Assembly: GCA_963721305.1 (NCBI GenBank) | Contig: CAVRIR010000006.1 | Location: 62,001-126,000, forward strand | Source of the DNA: DATAES01 sp963721305 | Lineage (GTDB): Bacteria; Actinomycetota; Acidimicrobiia; Acidimicrobiales; JACDCH01 | Reading direction: 5' to 3' | DNA: 64,000 bases | In this document: one piece after another, positions 28,116 through 37,419 of the stretch | Numbering within the stretch: position 1 is the stretch's first letter | Layout of the letters: the number at the start of each line of letters is the position of its first letter | The notes under the pieces: model-generated | What the model saw: only the letters and a program-made list of their open reading frames with translations | Databases searched by the model: none | What the model was told of the DNA's origin: nothing | Translations under genes and position numbers: made by a program

Positions 28116-30767
28116 ATGCCTGGCCACTTCACCCACATCTACACCGCACGGCGAGTTGCCGACTTGCTCTCCTCCGGTGACTTCAACGACTGGCCGGGAA
28201 TCGGCGGCAACGACTTGCTGGCCAAGTATCCGCCGGAGTTCTGCGGCCAAGTGATGACGGACTGGGAGAAGTTCACGGCCGTCGGCGCGATCGGACCTGA
28301 CATCTTCTTCTTCTCCGAGGACTGGTCGAACGACATCCTCGGGCCGCGCTCGGACCTGATCATGCTGGCGTTGGCGACGTACTTCTACTTCGACGCCGCG
28401 GCAGAGGACGATTGGGAACCTCTTCTCATCATCCTCGACCAAGTGAGCTCGACGATGGCCGGCATCATCCGGTTCCTCATCCAACTCAACAAGATCTGGC
28501 AGGACTTCATCAAGGGCTGGAATCGGACCATCGGCCCGTTCGTCGACACGCTCGCTGATCTCGCCGACGACCTGACCGGCGGCATCCTTTCTGAACTCAA
28601 GACGGTGCTCGAAGAGCTGCTCCTCGCGATGAAGCAACTCGGGGAGGAGTGGATCACCGACTACGCCGGCATCTGGGACATGATGAACACCGTTGTCGAG
28701 AAGGGATACCCGGAGGAGAACTTCCTCTGGAGTGACATGACGCACTACCGCCGGACATCAGCCACATGCCAGGCCCTCGTCCGGCAGGCCGAGATGCTGC
28801 ATGACGGCACAGAGGGCGGGGGTGACAAGTTCCAGCAGTTCTTCGCCTTCGCCCTCGGCTACATCGTGCACGTTGGTACGGACACGATTGCCCACTCGTT
28901 CGTCAACGAGCAATGCGGCGGTCCATACCGAGACCACCCGACCCGCCACCACCTCATCGAGAACCACATCGACGCGTGGAACTACCAGCAGTCCGGCCCC
29001 GGCGGCACGATCTCGCGTGATCCCTGGGGCAAGACTGACGACTACCCCGAACTGTCAATGTCGGCGCTGTGGTTCATGGTGCAGCTGACGCCGGAGGACC
29101 CGCAGGGCAAGCAGCGTCCGACCCTCACCGGCGACCCTGACACGGACAAGGAGAACCTCGACGTCGACGGGGAGATGCCGATGTGGATGGCCGAAGGCAT
29201 CGTCGCCGCCTTGATCGAGACCTTCGTCGACCATCCTCACCCGAAGATCTATCAGGGTGATGCGTTCCAGCAGTCGATCGACCAGGGCTTGCTCACCAAG
29301 ATCACGAAGGACGTGACAGGCCACGGCCTCGATGCCCAGTTCGATGAGGTGCTCGACGGCATCGCGCCCGCGTCGCCATTTCCGGTGCCGGTCGGTTTCC
29401 CGCTGCCGTGGGAGGTTGCCACGGCGTACCGCCTGATGATCACCCTGTACAAGCTGAATTTCAGCGGCAGCTGGGAACTGCAGAAGCCGCGGAAACCGGA
29501 CTTCGTCATCGTGCCGCCGCTTTCAGACTTCACGAATCTCGCGCAACCGCCGGACTTCTCCGGTGTGAATTCCTCGAACCCGATCGAGGACGTTTGCGAC
29601 GTCCTCGTCGCGCTCGTCGAGTGGGTTGTGAAAGAGCTCGAGGACGCCATCAAGCTCATCGGCGATCTCATCAAGATGGTGCTCTCTCCCGCGACGTACC
29701 TGATCCGCCTGGGCCTGTACGAACTGGCCATGAAGATCTGGGACATCGCCCAGAAGACGCACAACGTCATGGCCCACACCGGGATCCACATCCCGCACGG
29801 CGAGCAGCGTTATGCCGACAACGGCGAACTCCGGCTGCCGAACGAGATCGACCTGCCACTCATCACCTTGGGCGGCACCGTCGATGGCGCTTTCCTCGCC
29901 GCGCTCAACGACGCGATCGACCCTTTCGGCAACCTCGACACCGACACGTCGGTCATCGTCGGACACTCGGTGCACGATCCGAACTACCCGTACTACCCGG
30001 TGCTGCGATACCGCCCCGGCCGAGCACCCGAGGACTGGGAGTACCACCGGCCTTGGGCATATCCCGCGTTCAGCGAGTTCACAACAGACGGCGACCACAA
30101 CACGACTGTTCCGACCCCGACCGAGCTGTACGACCCGTTTGCATGCGACCCGTCAGCGACGGACGGAAACGGGAACGCGATCCATTCCTTCAAGCCGATG
30201 CGTCCGGGTCCCTACCCGGCGGGAACGACGCCGGATCAGGTCTTCTTCCGGGTCGAGGCCGGCCACAACGATGCCGGCCGGACCGCGTATGAGCATGCGC
30301 AAACGCCGTGGCAGACGGACAGTCTCAACAACATGTTGCTCGGCCGTGACAGCAAAGGTGTATCGCCCCTCGGCGATCCCGTGCCGTTCTCGGCCTATCT
30401 CATCGGACGCTTGGCGAACCCGACCGACTACGCGACCCAGTTCAACCTCGACGCGGACCGCGCCTACGCCTACCTGACGTGGGATTGGATCCGCGGCGAC
30501 GCCGACGCCACAACTGGCCTCGGTTTCCATTACCGCCTGCCGGCTGCGGCACCGGAAGGCTCCGACACCTGGGACGCGAGCGGCGTGACACCAATGCAGT
30601 TGCACTATGTCGATCCGCCACCGCCGATGAAGCGCCGTGGTCGCGGCGCGCGTGGTGCGACAGACGTCCCGACTGCAGGGGCGGCATCGGCCGGCACCGC
30701 CAAGGTGCCTGCCAAGAAGGCAGCGGTCAAGAAAGCGGTCCGCGCGACCAAGCGGGGCAAGCGATGA
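28116..30767 (+). CDS. Zinc-dependent phospholipase C-like protein
   Basis: Start at ATG 28116 (MPGHFTHIYTARRVADLL); the open frame continues upstream to 27918 but that part has no domain character. The ligand set of the zinc-dependent phospholipase C/S1-P1 family is present: H4/H7 near the N-terminus, GPDIFFF Asp near residue 63, H252-x3-D256-x3-H260 in VHVGTDTIAH, and H278-x3-E282 in HHLIEN. There is no signal peptide, so it is not a usual Sec-secreted toxin. The region after about residue 420 (PFPVPVGFPLPWEVATAYRL onward) is a long extra C-terminal part ending in a basic Lys/Ala/Arg tail (VPAKKAAVKKAVRATKRGKR). The next gene overlaps its stop (ATGA). Sitting two genes from an eCIS cluster and lacking a signal sequence, it is a plausible injected phospholipase, which is inference. 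Confidence 0.68.
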   Translation: MPGHFTHIYTARRVADLLSSGDFNDWPGIGGNDLLAKYPPEFCGQVMTDWEKFTAVGAIGPDIFFFSEDWSNDILGPRSDLIMLALATYFYFDAAAEDDWEPLLIILDQVSSTMAGIIRFLIQLNKIWQDFIKGWNRTIGPFVDTLADLADDLTGGILSELKTVLEELLLAMKQLGEEWITDYAGIWDMMNTVVEKGYPEENFLWSDMTHYRRTSATCQALVRQAEMLHDGTEGGGDKFQQFFAFALGYIVHVGTDTIAHSFVNEQCGGPYRDHPTRHHLIENHIDAWNYQQSGPGGTISRDPWGKTDDYPELSMSALWFMVQLTPEDPQGKQRPTLTGDPDTDKENLDVDGEMPMWMAEGIVAALIETFVDHPHPKIYQGDAFQQSIDQGLLTKITKDVTGHGLDAQFDEVLDGIAPASPFPVPVGFPLPWEVATAYRLMITLYKLNFSGSWELQKPRKPDFVIVPPLSDFTNLAQPPDFSGVNSSNPIEDVCDVLVALVEWVVKELEDAIKLIGDLIKMVLSPATYLIRLGLYELAMKIWDIAQKTHNVMAHTGIHIPHGEQRYADNGELRLPNEIDLPLITLGGTVDGAFLAALNDAIDPFGNLDTDTSVIVGHSVHDPNYPYYPVLRYRPGRAPEDWEYHRPWAYPAFSEFTTDGDHNTTVPTPTELYDPFACDPSATDGNGNAIHSFKPMRPGPYPAGTTPDQVFFRVEAGHNDAGRTAYEHAQTPWQTDSLNNMLLGRDSKGVSPLGDPVPFSAYLIGRLANPTDYATQFNLDADRAYAYLTWDWIRGDADATTGLGFHYRLPAAAPEGSDTWDASGVTPMQLHYVDPPPPMKRRGRGARGATDVPTAGAASAGTAKVPAKKAAVKKAVRATKRGKR

Positions 30768-32098
30768 GCCCCGCGCATTCGCATGAAGGTGGCGGGAGCG
30801 AGCACGAGCACTGCCATCACCCGCAGCACGGTCACCGATGTGAATGCCGCATCGTCGTTGTGTGTGGGTGCGGCCACCTTGGCAGTTGTTGTTGTCATTG
30901 TCGTGAGTGCGCCGAATGCTGTTACGACAGCGGCAGTGACGACCACGGCCACGACCACGGCCACGGCCACGGAGGCAAGGACGACGACGGCCACGGCGCG
31001 AAGGGCGGCGACGGCACGACCACTGTCGGCTGGCACAACCCTGGCCGCCCGGGTCACACCACCGGCACCTCGACAGGCGAAATCCCTGGCGGCGAGGTAA
31101 CCCCGGGCACCTTCGGCACAAAACCTCAAAACGAGTGGCCGGGCCCTCGAGCCGAGATGTATCTGCCGTTCCTGTTCATGCGTGCGAACGCCGGTGATCT
31201 CGGTGCACGTCCGGTCGTCGGCCCCTTCTGGGAGAGCCCAGACATCCTGTTGCTCGCGGGCGTCGATCCGGCAGGCGCCCCTCCGAAACCTCCGACGCTC
31301 GGTGACACAGCGCTGGCCGGCAAGCCCAACACGCTCTACGCGCACGTGTGGAACTTCGGTCTCGCCTCGGCGCCGAACGTGATCGTCGAGTTCTATTGGT
31401 GTGATCCGACGCTGGGCATCGGGCCGGCCGGAGCGAACCTCATCGGCCAGACCATGGCGTCCATCGGCGCACGCGGCAGTAGCCAGTCCCACGTTGTCGT
31501 GAAGTGCCCGGTCGCCTGGGTACCGACCTTCGTCAACGGCGGACACGAGTGTCTGGTCGTCCGGATCTGGGAGGAGACGTCCGACGGACTAGGAACGCCG
31601 CCTTGGGACGCGGCGATGAATCGGCACGTCGCCCAGCGCAATATCCACGTGATCGCGGCTGGCGACCCGGCCAACGCGATTCCGCACTTACACGCAATGG
31701 CGGCTCGCCTTGCGACGACCGATGCACCCCTTGTCGCACTGGCAACGCCGCTGACCCTGAAGGTGGGGCCGCTGTTCGGGGAGCGAGCGACCGTCGCGGT
31801 CGAACGCGCGGCACCGCACACCATGCCGTGGCTCCAACAGCGGACTGGGACGCGAGGTGTCTTTCCGGCCGGAGCACAGCCCACTGGCCAAGTGACGCTG
31901 TCTCCACCAGCACCGGTCGGCGGCGGCATCAGGACAACCGGAGGCGCAACCGAACAGACCGTCCACGACGAAGACCAAGAGGTCACGTTCACGACCGGGG
32001 ACGCGATGCCGCAGCCGGGACAGGCTCACGTGTACCGGGTGACGGCGACGCAGCAGGGTCAGGTATTCGGCGGGTACACGGTGGTGCTACTGGGGTAG
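30764..32098 (+). CDS. His/Cys-rich N-terminal protein coupled to the phospholipase
   Basis: 444 residues; ATG 30764 overlaps the phospholipase stop. Residues 1-60 are packed with His and Cys (HSHEGGGSEHEHCHHPQHGH, then a CGCGHLGSCCCHCRECAECC run) and continue into an Asp/His/Gly tract (DDHGHDHGHGHGGKDDDGHG) to about residue 80. The rest is globular and beta-rich, with LYAHVWNFGLASAPNVIVEF and WCDPTLGIGPA, a CARDB-like pattern, then HECLVVRIWEE and a closing HVYRVTATQQGQVFGGYTVV. The N-terminus should bind zinc or another metal. It may be a chaperone, metal donor or co-effector for the zinc phospholipase; that link rests on coupling and composition only. I do not recognise the family. Confidence 0.55.
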   Translation: MSPAHSHEGGGSEHEHCHHPQHGHRCECRIVVVCGCGHLGSCCCHCRECAECCYDSGSDDHGHDHGHGHGGKDDDGHGAKGGDGTTTVGWHNPGRPGHTTGTSTGEIPGGEVTPGTFGTKPQNEWPGPRAEMYLPFLFMRANAGDLGARPVVGPFWESPDILLLAGVDPAGAPPKPPTLGDTALAGKPNTLYAHVWNFGLASAPNVIVEFYWCDPTLGIGPAGANLIGQTMASIGARGSSQSHVVVKCPVAWVPTFVNGGHECLVVRIWEETSDGLGTPPWDAAMNRHVAQRNIHVIAAGDPANAIPHLHAMAARLATTDAPLVALATPLTLKVGPLFGERATVAVERAAPHTMPWLQQRTGTRGVFPAGAQPTGQVTLSPPAPVGGGIRTTGGATEQTVHDEDQEVTFTTGDAMPQPGQAHVYRVTATQQGQVFGGYTVVLLG

Positions 32099-32480
32099 CG
32101 CTTGACCCACGCTCGGTCCGCGGTGCGGGCGTTGGCGTGCAGTCGCCCACGCATTGGCAGCCGGGCCGCGTTCGCCTCGTATCGAAGACCGAGGAGGGCG
32201 GCGAGGCGCGAGTTGAATATGGACCGGACGTTGTTCTCCTCGACGTATACCCGACACGATTGAAGCCGGCGGCCTCAAGCAACTCGTCGATCGGCGGGAC
32301 GACATCGGCCGTGAACGCCGCACGCTCTGAGACGAGCGCCTCCCACACAAGCTCCTCGAGCGAAGCCTGCGTGAGGTCGACGTCGTCGCCCAAGCCGTCG
32401 GTGAGGATTTCGTGCCGTGCGCATCGTTCAAATGCCGGTCGTCGCTGGCAGGCAGCTCGCTTACGCCGGCAGTCTGGCAG
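32099..32480. other. Intergenic region with a possible gene fragment on the minus strand
   Basis: 382 bases between convergent genes. On the minus strand, about 32393 down to 32240, the frame reads DVDLTQASLEELVWEALVSE and VVPPIDELLEAAGFNRV, which looks like real amphipathic protein sequence, then degenerates. No good start codon is present (TTG only). It may be the remnant of a broken gene. Nothing else recognised. Confidence 0.3.
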
Positions 32481-35400
32481 TCACGTGACATCCCGTCGGC
32501 GAGGGTCCGTCACACCTCGTGCCGTCGCCTCGGCGGCGAGTTGCGAGCGGCTCGTGACTCCGAGCTTCTCGAAGATGTGGCCGAGGTGGACCTTCGCGGT
32601 GCCGCGTGCGATGAACATCCGCTCCGCGATCTGGGGGTTCGTGAGGCCTTTGGCGACCAGTGCTACGACCCGGAGCTCGGTGGGCGTGAGGCTCGCCCAT
32701 CCACTCGAGGGGCGCTTGCGCTCGCCGCGGGCGCGAGCGACGTACTCCACGATCTCGCTGAGTGGCAGCGTTGCCGCGACGGCCCAGCTGGACTCGAACT
32801 CGATGTCACCCAGCTGGTCTCGGCAGCGGGTCAGACAGGCGACGTGGTCAGCCTCGTCGACGGGACGCCGACAGAGGCCGATGTCGCGGCGGAGTGTGTC
32901 AGCGGCACCCAGGCAGCGGGCGGCCTCGGCCGGACTGTCCGCATCGAGTACGAGCGCGGCGAGGGCCTCGAGGGTGAGCACGACCCCGGGCCGGAGCTCG
33001 GCCCCGGTTTGCAGGGCCAGCGCAGCGTGCAGCAGGTCCTCGGCCTGTGCGTCGTCACCACGCTGGCGCGCGACCTGCGCCCGCTCGTAGGCGATTTGCG
33101 CGTCGACGGAGACGTTCTCGAGATGTGTCACCAACTCGGCGGCTTCGTCGAGCGCAGCCGCTGCACCTTCGGTTTCTCCGTCCGCTCGGCGCGCCGCGGC
33201 GAGCACGATCAGTGCCTGCGCGCCCCATCCGGGCACCCCGACCTCGCGTGCGGCCTCGATGGCAGGCTCGACGATGGCACGGGCTCCGGCGGTGTCGCCG
33301 ACGGCGAGCGCGAGCTGGCCGAGAGCAAACGCGCCTTCGAGAATGGCGAGCTCGCCCCCTGACGCCGCGGCTCGGGCGAGAAACTCGGAGAGGTGTTGCG
33401 ACGCCGCTTCCAGTGCGCCTTCGTCGCCGTCGAGCGCGGCGAGCCAGACCTCGGCGAAGCCGGCTGTGGATGGCTCGCCGAACTCTCGGCAGTATGCGAG
33501 TGATCGCTCGAACGCGGCTCGGGCGGTGGCGTAGTCGCCACGATCGCGAGCGAAGTAGCCGACCATGACCTCGTACCACGCAAGGAAGAAGCGACTGCCG
33601 AGTTGCTCACCGGTTCGTCGAAGCTGATCGAGCGGCGCCCGGATTCCGACCGCGTCATGTTGGACGTACCAGGCGACTGTCAGCATCTTCCAGCCGTCGG
33701 CCACGGCCCACCGGTCGCCGATCGACTCGCCGAACTCGATGCTTCGTTCGAGACTCTCGCGAGAGTCGGCCGGGGAGACGAGAGCTTGCATCACGCCGAC
33801 CGTATTGAGCGCACGAGCCGCGGCCCGATCGTCGCCCAACGTCTCAGCCATGGCGAGCGACTCCGCGGCGCGCTGCAGCGCGGTGTCGTAGTCCCCGCCG
33901 TAGAACGCCACATGCGCCGCGCCCCACAGGGCCCGCGCCCGGACCACGGACACCTCGGCATCGTCGGTGCCAAGGGCTCGGAGGAACCACCGCCCTCCGG
34001 AAACGAGGTGGCCCCGGAGCTCCCAGAACAACGTGAGCGCGGTTGCCAATCGGAGCATCGAATCACGCGCCCCGCTCGACGCGGCCCATTCGAGCGCGTC
34101 TTCGAGGTTGTCGTGCTCGGCCTGCAGCCGAGCCAGGTGGCTCGGGCCATCAGCGAACGCCAGTGCGGGGGCGAGGAGTTCGGCGACGTCGAGGAAGTGA
34201 GTGAGGTGCCGCTCGCGAACGGGCTCTGCTTCGCCCTCGGCGATCAACTGGCCATGGAGGAACTGCCGGACCGTTTCGAGCATGCGATACCGGATGTCGC
34301 CTCCGGAGTCCACGACATGAACGAGCGATTTGTCGACCAGTCGCGTGAGGAGCTCGAGAACGGCGTACTCATCGATCACATCGTCGCTGCCGACGGCCTC
34401 GGCAGTCTCCAACGCGAAACCGTGGAGGATCGACAAGCGCCGCGCGAGCGTCTGCTCCGCGACGTCGAGAAGGTCGTAGCTCCACGCGACCGACGCCTCC
34501 AACGTCTGTTGCCGCGGCATCACCGTGCGACTACCGCCGGTGAGGAGACGGAACCTGTCATCGAGCGCCGCCAGGATGCGCGACGGGTGCATCATGCGGA
34601 CGCGCGCGGCGGCGAGCTCGATGGCCAGGGGGATCCCGTCGAGCCGGGCCACGATCTCCGCGATGGCGCCTTGTTCGGCGGCGTCCGGGTTGAAGCCTCG
34701 CCGCGCCTGAGCCGCACGGTCGGCGAACAGAGCGCATCCGGTCTGGTCGTCGAGAGACGGGACGCGCCACGTGATCTCTCCCTCGACCCCCAACGGCTCC
34801 CGACTCGTGGCGAGTACTCGCAGCCTGGGCGCGAGGTGCAGCAGTCGTTCGACCAACCGAGCCGACCCGTCGAGCACTTGTTCGCAGTTGTCGAGCACGA
34901 GCAGCACGTCGAGATCGCGCAACTGCTCCGCGATCGTGTCGACCAGCGGGCGGCCGTGCTCGTCGCGAAGGCCGAGCACACGCGCAACTGCTTGCGCGAC
35001 CTCCTCGGCGTGTGATGTGGCTGCCAGCTCGACCGACCACAACCCGTCCGGGTACCGGTCCAGAGTCTCGGCCGCGGTCTGAAGGGCAAGACGCGTCTTT
35101 CCGCATCCGCCGGCGCCCGTGAGCGTCACGAGGCGGTGGCGCGTGAGCGCCTCGGCCAGCTCGCGAACCTCGGTCTCGCGACCCACAAAGCTCGATAGCT
35201 GGAGAGGGAGGTTCGTCGGAAGCACGCTCAGCGAGCGGAGCGGCGCGAAGTCGTCGGGCAGATCGGGATGCACGAGCTGCCACACCCGCTCGGCACGACC
35301 GAGGTCCTTCAGTCGATGCGAACCGAGATCGCGCAGTTCCCCGCCCACGGGCAGCGCGTCGACGACGAGATCGCGGGTCGCATCAGAGACGATCGTCTGT

Positions 35401-35849
35401 CCTCCGTGTGCAGTCGCCCGCAACCTTGCGCATCGAATGACTGTCGGCCCGAAGTAGTTGCCGGCATCGCGCAACTGCGCCTCGCCGGTGTGCAGGGCAA
35501 CTCGTATCCTCAGCGGAGACTCCCCGGGCCAGGGCTCGCTCGCGAAGGCCCGCTGCACGTCGAGCGCGGCGGCGACCGCATCCGATGCGCAAGCAAACAC
35601 ACCCACCACGCTGTCCCCTTCACCTTGTTCGACCGGCCGGAGCCCCCCGTGCAGGACAATGGCCGCGTCGAGCAACTCGTAGTGGCGAGCGATCAACGCG
35701 GGTGCTTCCTCGGCCTCGTACTCCCACAGCCGGGTCGAGCCCTCGACGTCGCTGAGCAGGAATGTGACCGTCCCCGTCGGGAGGTCGGATCGCAAGGGCT
35801 GCTCCACGCCTGAGTCTGACAGTTGGGGATACGTGTGCGCGCTGTCCAT
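32481..35849 (-). CDS. LuxR-family regulator with class III cyclase-like and ATPase domains
   Basis: About 1122 residues. Start at ATG 35849, since AGGA lies eight bases upstream; ATGs at 35858 and 35885 are alternatives. Order: a cyclase homology domain (FLLSDVEGSTRLWEYE, GEGDSVVGVFA, with both metal-binding Asp positions present), a STAND/NB-ARC-like ATPase (SSFVGRETEVRELAEAL, Walker A GAGGCGKTRLA, Walker B VLLVLDNCEQVL), a TPR-like middle, and a C-terminal LuxR helix-turn-helix (LTPTELRVVALVAKGLTNPQ then KVHLGHIFEKLGVTSRSQLA). Such proteins are common in actinobacteria and act as ligand-sensing transcription factors; the signal is unknown. No partner operon genes. Confidence 0.88.
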   Translation of the reverse strand: MDSAHTYPQLSDSGVEQPLRSDLPTGTVTFLLSDVEGSTRLWEYEAEEAPALIARHYELLDAAIVLHGGLRPVEQGEGDSVVGVFACASDAVAAALDVQRAFASEPWPGESPLRIRVALHTGEAQLRDAGNYFGPTVIRCARLRATAHGGQTIVSDATRDLVVDALPVGGELRDLGSHRLKDLGRAERVWQLVHPDLPDDFAPLRSLSVLPTNLPLQLSSFVGRETEVRELAEALTRHRLVTLTGAGGCGKTRLALQTAAETLDRYPDGLWSVELAATSHAEEVAQAVARVLGLRDEHGRPLVDTIAEQLRDLDVLLVLDNCEQVLDGSARLVERLLHLAPRLRVLATSREPLGVEGEITWRVPSLDDQTGCALFADRAAQARRGFNPDAAEQGAIAEIVARLDGIPLAIELAAARVRMMHPSRILAALDDRFRLLTGGSRTVMPRQQTLEASVAWSYDLLDVAEQTLARRLSILHGFALETAEAVGSDDVIDEYAVLELLTRLVDKSLVHVVDSGGDIRYRMLETVRQFLHGQLIAEGEAEPVRERHLTHFLDVAELLAPALAFADGPSHLARLQAEHDNLEDALEWAASSGARDSMLRLATALTLFWELRGHLVSGGRWFLRALGTDDAEVSVVRARALWGAAHVAFYGGDYDTALQRAAESLAMAETLGDDRAAARALNTVGVMQALVSPADSRESLERSIEFGESIGDRWAVADGWKMLTVAWYVQHDAVGIRAPLDQLRRTGEQLGSRFFLAWYEVMVGYFARDRGDYATARAAFERSLAYCREFGEPSTAGFAEVWLAALDGDEGALEAASQHLSEFLARAAASGGELAILEGAFALGQLALAVGDTAGARAIVEPAIEAAREVGVPGWGAQALIVLAAARRADGETEGAAAALDEAAELVTHLENVSVDAQIAYERAQVARQRGDDAQAEDLLHAALALQTGAELRPGVVLTLEALAALVLDADSPAEAARCLGAADTLRRDIGLCRRPVDEADHVACLTRCRDQLGDIEFESSWAVAATLPLSEIVEYVARARGERKRPSSGWASLTPTELRVVALVAKGLTNPQIAERMFIARGTAKVHLGHIFEKLGVTSRSQLAAEATARGVTDPRRRDVT

Positions 35850-35908
35850 GGAGGTCATCCTGGAGCGAGCCGGACCCAGGAACATCTGCCACCTGGCATA
35901 TCCGCGCG

Positions 35909-36007
35909 CAGAACGGCCCCGTCGAGGCCTGGTACAACCCGAAACGTCGACACTCCTACACCAAGATGCTCAGCCCAATCGACTACGAGACCAAACAGGC
36001 TGAATGA
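35909..36007 (+). mobile_element. IS3-type transposase 3' remnant
   Basis: A short frame reading QNGPVEAWYNPKRRHSYTKM and then LSPIDYETKQAE ends at TGA 36005-36007. This is the C-terminal signature of IS3-group integrase/transposases (WYNxxRxHSxLxxLSPxxYE). Nothing of the DDE core is left upstream, and no terminal inverted repeat was evident. It lies between the LuxR regulator and the nitroreductase and marks an old insertion whose 5' part was lost. Confidence 0.6.
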
Positions 36008-36116
36008 TCAACACGACCAATCCCGAACCCGGCCCGACCGTCGAATCGGAGGATGCTCATGCTTCCTCGACTCGACAGCGATGGCGCCGATCGTCGCGGT
36101 CCAGGCTGCAGGGTCA

Positions 36117-36815
36117 TCAACGCCAGGGCTGGTTCTCATACCGATCGAGGTGGACGACCTCGCCGGCGGACCTGCGGGTGGTCGGGCCGTAGCGCCCCTT
36201 GGGCCATCCGAGGGGCACGATGCAACAAGGTTGCACCGACAGCGGCAGCCCGAGGATCGATCGGGCCGCCGTCACACTCCACAGCGGCATGGTGATCAGC
36301 GACGCGCCGAGCCCCATCGCCCGAGCGGCGAGCAGCAGGTTCTGCACACTGGGGTAGATCGAGCCGTAGTAGCTGCTCTCGGCGAGGGCCGGCATAGGCA
36401 CATAAGGGACTTTGCTGCCCCGCAGGCAGGCGACGACGAGGACCGGCAGCTCTGCGAAGTGCTCCACTTGCCACGCCACCGATTTCAGGATGCGCTCCAT
36501 CGTCCCGTCGTCGTCACGACGCGCGGCCATTCGGCGGCCTGCGCCGCCATAGATCGTCCATGCTCGCCGGTACTGGGCTCCCAGGCGCTCCTTGACCGCC
36601 CGGTCCTTCACCACGACGAATTCCCAGTTCTGGCCGTTCGAACCCGTCGGCGCTTTGAGCGCCAGCTCGATACAGCGGAGCACGATGGCGTCGTCGACCG
36701 GATCGGGCAGCACACGGCGCACCGCCCGCTGGGTCTCCATCGCCTCGACGAGCGGCATCGACAGCCGATCGGCGACGTCGGCGAGGGTGCGGCTGAAGGG
36801 CGCGTCGTCGGGCAT
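36117..36815 (-). CDS. Nitroreductase family protein
   Basis: 232 residues, ATG 36815. FMN-dependent nitroreductase fold: METQRAVRRVLPDPVDDAIV near the start, then ALKAPTGSNGQNWEFVVVKD, which is the family's SGxNxQPWxF-type FMN contact. A central YYGSIYPSVQNLLLAARAMG helix and LGLPLSVQPCCIVPLGWPKG, with the closing G(W)P element, complete the pattern. Such enzymes reduce nitro groups or quinone-like substrates with NAD(P)H. It stands alone; the divergent DUF1801 gene starts 157 bases away. Confidence 0.85.
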   Translation of the reverse strand: MPDDAPFSRTLADVADRLSMPLVEAMETQRAVRRVLPDPVDDAIVLRCIELALKAPTGSNGQNWEFVVVKDRAVKERLGAQYRRAWTIYGGAGRRMAARRDDDGTMERILKSVAWQVEHFAELPVLVVACLRGSKVPYVPMPALAESSYYGSIYPSVQNLLLAARAMGLGASLITMPLWSVTAARSILGLPLSVQPCCIVPLGWPKGRYGPTTRRSAGEVVHLDRYENQPWR

Positions 36816-36972
36816 GTGCCGAAGCTACTGGCCGCTGTCCGACGGGGCTCCGGTCGACGTCGGCGGGGAAGCGGCGCGACCCGCGAACACGCCGCGCTGC
36901 TCTCATATGGAGCACGCGACGCGGCGACCTCGATCGCTTGACCGCCGAAGCGCCGAAACCAACACTGGCGCC

Positions 36973-37326
36973 GTGACGGCACGGGACGTCGACAACTACC
37001 TCGCACGAGTGGACGAGCCCATGCGAACCACGCTGGACCAACTGCGTCGTACCATCCTCGAAATCATCCCGGAAGCTGATCAGTGCATTTCCTACGGCAC
37101 GCCGGCATTCAGAGTGCGGGGCAATGTTGTCGCCGGCTTCGCGGCGTTCAAGGACCACCTCAGCTACTTACCTCACAGCGGATCGGTCCTCAGAGAGCTT
37201 CGAGATGACGTCGCTTCCTACGCAACGACAAAGGGTTCGCTCCACTTCGCGTTGGATTCGCCTCTGCCCAAAGCACTCGTGAAGAAGCTCATAGCCGTGC
37301 GAATGACTCAGCTCCCACCGTCGTAA
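36973..37326 (+). CDS. DUF1801 (YdhG-like) protein
   Basis: 117 residues, GTG 36973. The family pattern is clear: VDNYLARVDEPMRTTLDQLR, IIPEADQCISYGTPAFRVRG, VAGFAAFKDHLSYLPHSGS, then the last block GSLHFALDSPLPKALVKKL. DUF1801 proteins have an iron-chaperone-like/YdhG fold; the cellular role in actinobacteria is not established. The ORF is open upstream but the N-terminus of the family aligns with this GTG. No clear operon partner. Confidence 0.82.
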   Translation: MTARDVDNYLARVDEPMRTTLDQLRRTILEIIPEADQCISYGTPAFRVRGNVVAGFAAFKDHLSYLPHSGSVLRELRDDVASYATTKGSLHFALDSPLPKALVKKLIAVRMTQLPPS

Positions 37327-37419
37327 CCGAGACCTGAACCGGCAGAAGCACTAACAGCCGTCGACCCACGCGGTGACGATCGGGTGGGCCACGACCGTGA
37401 CCCACCCGAGATCAGTCAC

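Noticed and set aside
36816..36972. Small ORFs between nitroreductase and DUF1801 gene
   Set aside because: No ribosome site or protein-like pattern; this is the divergent promoter region.
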